Below, piece by piece: positions 61,689 to 64,000 of a DNA stretch of 64,000 bases. The DNA is taken from NCBI RefSeq assembly GCF_023516715.1, contig NZ_JAMGSI010000001.1:1674001-1738000 (forward strand). The letters are read 5' to 3'. Both the position numbers and the translations under genes were made by a program. Source of the DNA: Akkermansia massiliensis. Lineage in GTDB: Bacteria > Verrucomicrobiota > Verrucomicrobiia > Verrucomicrobiales > Akkermansiaceae. The notes under the pieces are model-generated. The model saw only the letters and a program-made list of their open reading frames with translations, did not search any database and was not told the origin of the DNA. Positions within the stretch are counted from its first letter, which is position 1. Each line of letters starts with the position of its first letter.

Positions 61689-62294
61689 TCAAACATCTTC
61701 CATCACCTCCCCGTCCTCCATTTCCTCAGCCTCGCCAATATTTTCGGGAACCACGACTTTCCCGGCCTCCATCTCCTCTTTCAGTTCACGGATGCGCCGG
61801 GCTTTAAACGCGGGGGTGTCACTTTTCCTGAAACCCAGCCTGGAAGTTACCCAGCGTGCAATCCGTTCCTCTTCATCCTTCAAGCCGTACTTGAACAGCA
61901 AGGCGGCCACTTCTTCATCCGCCACGTAAGGCCAGACAATATTCTTTTCAAGCCCGTCCAGGAATTCCTGTATCTTGCTCTTTTTTACAACGACCAGTTC
62001 CTGAAAATCCGCAGGACAGCGTTTCAGGGCATTTTCCGGGAATTCCTCCAGGATTACCTGATAAAATTCCGTAGCCAGTCCGTTGCCGCCTCTGATTATT
62101 ACTTCAAAGGAAGGAAGGTTCCGGACAAGGCACAACTGGGCAAGAAAGCTCCGAATTTCTTTACGATTCCTTTCCCGCACCCTTCCTTCCTCCGTATCCC
62201 GGTTCAAGTCCGGCACGGCGGGAGGAGCAATATCCTGGGCGGCCGCCATTCCCGATAAACTTAAAACGATCAGAAAACGAACCATCTTACCCAT
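61689..62294 (-). CDS. secreted QDVA-family paralogue 7
   Basis: 201 residues from ATG 62294 (ATG 62285 also possible). Signal peptide FLIVLSLSGMAAA, mature start QDIAPPAVPDLNRDTEEG, middle KRCPADFQELVVV and C-terminus LKEEMEAGKVVVPENI, then an acidic tail (EEMEDGEVMEDV). It is first in transcription order of the array. The 236-bp gap to paralogue 6 contains no other gene. Confidence 0.7.
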   Translation of the reverse strand: MGKMVRFLIVLSLSGMAAAQDIAPPAVPDLNRDTEEGRVRERNRKEIRSFLAQLCLVRNLPSFEVIIRGGNGLATEFYQVILEEFPENALKRCPADFQELVVVKKSKIQEFLDGLEKNIVWPYVADEEVAALLFKYGLKDEEERIARWVTSRLGFRKSDTPAFKARRIRELKEEMEAGKVVVPENIGEAEEMEDGEVMEDV

Positions 62295-62471
62295 GAAGAC
62301 ACCATACCACAAACATGCATTCCGGCAATACCGTTCCTCCAGCCGCTTCCCTACCGTCTTGCACGCCCCAATCATTTCCGGAACTAAAGGCTGTTTTTAC
62401 AAGGCCAACGGCGGGAATGCCGGAATTTGCACGGCAAAGCTTGAAAAGGGATTCACGGAGCGCCGCATCCC

Positions 62472-64000
62472 TCAACGGGACATCTGCCGCGCCATGGCCT
62501 CCGCGCAGCGGCGGCCGTCCAGGGCGGCGGAAACAATGCCGCCGGCATACCCGGCCCCTTCCCCGCAGGGATACAGCCCTTCCAGCCCGGGATGCTCCAG
62601 CGTGGCGGGGTCCCGCGGAATGCGCACGGGGGAACTGGTGCGCGTCTCGCAGCCGATGAGCTGGGCGGAGGCCCCGGCAAAACCGCGCCATTTATGGTCA
62701 AACTGCCGCAGCCCTTCCCGCATGCGCCAGACGATTTCCCCCGGAAGCAGTTCATGCAGGGGGTGGGATGTAATGCCGGGGTGGTAGCTGGTGGGAAGCA
62801 GGGAGGAGGAAACGCACCCGTTCAGGAAATCCTCCACTTTCTGGGCCGGGGCCTTCTGCATGCCTCCGCCAGCGCGGCTGGAAGCGGTCTCCAGCGCCTT
62901 CTGGTACGCCACGCCCGCCAGCACGCCGTGCTCCCTGCAGAAGGATTCCGTATCTTCCGGATGCACGCTGACCACAAAGCCGGCGTTGGCAAACGGGGAA
63001 TCCCGCCGGGCCAGGGACATGCCGTTGACCACCACCTCGTCATTTTCCGTAGCGGCGGGAACAATGAAGCCTCCGGGGCACATGCAGAAGGAGTGGACGC
63101 CGCGGTCCCGAATGGTGGTCGTCACGGAATAGCGCGCCGCCGGAAGCTGTTCCGGGCGTTTCCGGTCCGGGCGCAGATGGTACTGGCGGGCATCCACGAA
63201 CGCCTGGGGATGTTCAATGCGCACGCCCACGGCAAAGGGCTTCTGTTCCAGGGCCAGCCCCTCCGCCAGCATCATGCGGTACACGTCCCGCGCGCTGTGC
63301 CCGGTAGCCAGCAGAACGGCGTCCGCCGCAAATTCCCGGCCATCCGCACAGACCGCGCCGCGTATGCGGCGGCCGTCCGCGGAACGGAGCAAATGCTCCA
63401 CCCGCGCGTTGAAATGGATTTCCCCGCCCGCGCTCAGGATGGATTCCCGGATGGCTTTCACGACGTTGGGCAGCAGGTTGGAGCCGATGTGCGGATGGGC
63501 GTCCGTCAGGATTTCCCGCGGCGCGCCGTGGGCCACGAAAATTTCATAAACATCCCGCACGGGGCCGCGCTTGGTCGCGCGCGTAAACAGCTTGCCGTCC
63601 GAGAACGTTCCCGCGCCGCCTTCCCCAAAGCAGTAATTGGAATCCTCCATCACGGTGCCCTGCCGCAGGATGGGGGCCAGGTCAAACCGGCGGGAGGAGA
63701 CGGCCTTCCCCCGTTCCAGAACTACGGGCTTCATCCCCAGCTCCAGGCAGCGGAGCGCGGCGAACATTCCGGCAGGTCCGAATCCCACAATCAGCGCCAC
63801 CGGGGCGCCGGGCCTGACGGGAGGATAGTCCCGGGAAAGAGGTTCTTCCGGAGGCAGCGGGCCGTCCACCCCCGCCAGCAGACGAAGCTGGAACAAAATG
63901 TTTTTCTGCCGGGAGTCAATGGATTCCTTCACCAGCCGCAATTCCCTGATGCGGGAGGGGGAAATGCCCAGCTTTTCCGCCACGGCGGCGCGGCGCGCGC
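62472..64000 (-). CDS. FAD-dependent dehydrogenase (COG2509-like), 5' end outside the window
   Basis: The frame is open to the window edge, so the N-terminus is missing; GTG 63983 is an internal possibility only. FAD-binding GFGPAGMFAALRCLELGMKPVVLERG lies near the visible start. NYCFGEGGAGTFSDGKLFTR and LLATGHSARDVYRM follow, and the C-terminus is EGLYPCGEGAGYAGGIVSAALDGRRCAEA. This pattern is that of the widespread uncharacterised FAD-dependent dehydrogenases. The N-terminus SPSRIRELRLVKESIDSR is typical of the family. Substrate unknown. Confidence 0.87.
   Translation of the reverse strand, partial: ARRAAVAEKLGISPSRIRELRLVKESIDSRQKNILFQLRLLAGVDGPLPPEEPLSRDYPPVRPGAPVALIVGFGPAGMFAALRCLELGMKPVVLERGKAVSSRRFDLAPILRQGTVMEDSNYCFGEGGAGTFSDGKLFTRATKRGPVRDVYEIFVAHGAPREILTDAHPHIGSNLLPNVVKAIRESILSAGGEIHFNARVEHLLRSADGRRIRGAVCADGREFAADAVLLATGHSARDVYRMMLAEGLALEQKPFAVGVRIEHPQAFVDARQYHLRPDRKRPEQLPAARYSVTTTIRDRGVHSFCMCPGGFIVPAATENDEVVVNGMSLARRDSPFANAGFVVSVHPEDTESFCREHGVLAGVAYQKALETASSRAGGGMQKAPAQKVEDFLNGCVSSSLLPTSYHPGITSHPLHELLPGEIVWRMREGLRQFDHKWRGFAGASAQLIGCETRTSSPVRIPRDPATLEHPGLEGLYPCGEGAGYAGGIVSAALDGRRCAEAMARQMSR

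Noticed and set aside
1..64000. CRISPR arrays, insertion sequences, rRNA
   Set aside because: No regularly spaced repeats, transposase genes with terminal repeats, or rRNA segments were seen on either strand.

Overview
The window looks like a chromosomal segment of a Verrucomicrobium, most likely Akkermansia or a close relative. This is an inference from GC-rich coding sequence, a FucP-type sugar transporter, a chlamydial-Pmp-like autotransporter, multidomain Ser/Thr kinases (PEGA, sulfatase-modifying-factor and Sel1 parts) and many lineage-specific secreted proteins. No rRNA is present to confirm it. Where promoters can be seen they are sigma70-like (TTGACA/TTGGCA, 16-18 nt, TATAAT-like).

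Layout. 0.1-7.4 kb: mannitol dehydrogenase and sugar MFS transporter, a C58/YopT-type cysteine protease homologue, an MTH1-like Nudix enzyme, a barrel-only autotransporter with an Asp/Trp-rich loop, and kbl. 7.4-15.6 kb: a membrane Ser/Thr kinase with an FGE/SUMF1-like domain, a ParA/Soj ATPase, a second membrane kinase with Sel1-like repeats, a lipoprotein and a secreted protein. 15.6-18.6 kb: a small island between tRNA-Cys and tRNA-Glu that reads as decayed prophage. It holds a frameshifted M15 endolysin, two coiled-coil membrane proteins, a 20-residue peptide, a bidirectional terminator and a possible small RNA. 18.7-24.0 kb: thiS, a mutL split at a C7 tract, an O-antigen-ligase-like protein and a QueG-like Fe-S protein. 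24.0-28.2 kb: a Pmp-like autotransporter with a 14-nt inverted repeat upstream, a DUF488 protein and a 52-residue basic protein with a perfect Shine-Dalgarno.

28.2-33.2 kb (minus strand): hemX-like/hemA/hemC, folE2, rpmG-rpsR and a degenerate DksA/TraR protein. 33.4-36.3 kb: a tightly coupled set of ROK kinase, NOL1/NOP2/sun methyltransferase, phosphodiesterase and MutT. 36.37 kb: a strong 6S RNA candidate with its own promoter. 37.2-42.1 kb: a complete MacA-MacB-TolC-like tripartite efflux operon. 42.1-51.6 kb: an accessory region with a 2108-residue RHS protein carrying a long poly-serine tract and a variable C-terminus, its candidate immunity gene, and small secreted proteins. It is bounded on the far side by a degenerate ~150-bp copy of the end of the efflux outer-membrane gene.

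51.7-57.2 kb (minus strand): a serine hydrolase, trmO and a purE-pyrR-pyrB-pyrC nucleotide operon. 57.3-62.3 kb (minus strand): seven tandem paralogues of a secreted family I do not recognise. They share a QD(V/I)AxPxMPNVD mature N-terminus, a central CPxDF(R/Q) motif and a C-terminal LESGK-x-x-(V/I)P motif; one carries an in-frame stop. 62.5-64 kb: an FAD-dependent dehydrogenase that runs off the window.

The best candidates for undescribed biology are the seven-member secreted family, the poly-Ser RHS locus with its duplicated border, the shared repeat over both promoters of the tRNA island, and the mutL homopolymer switch.
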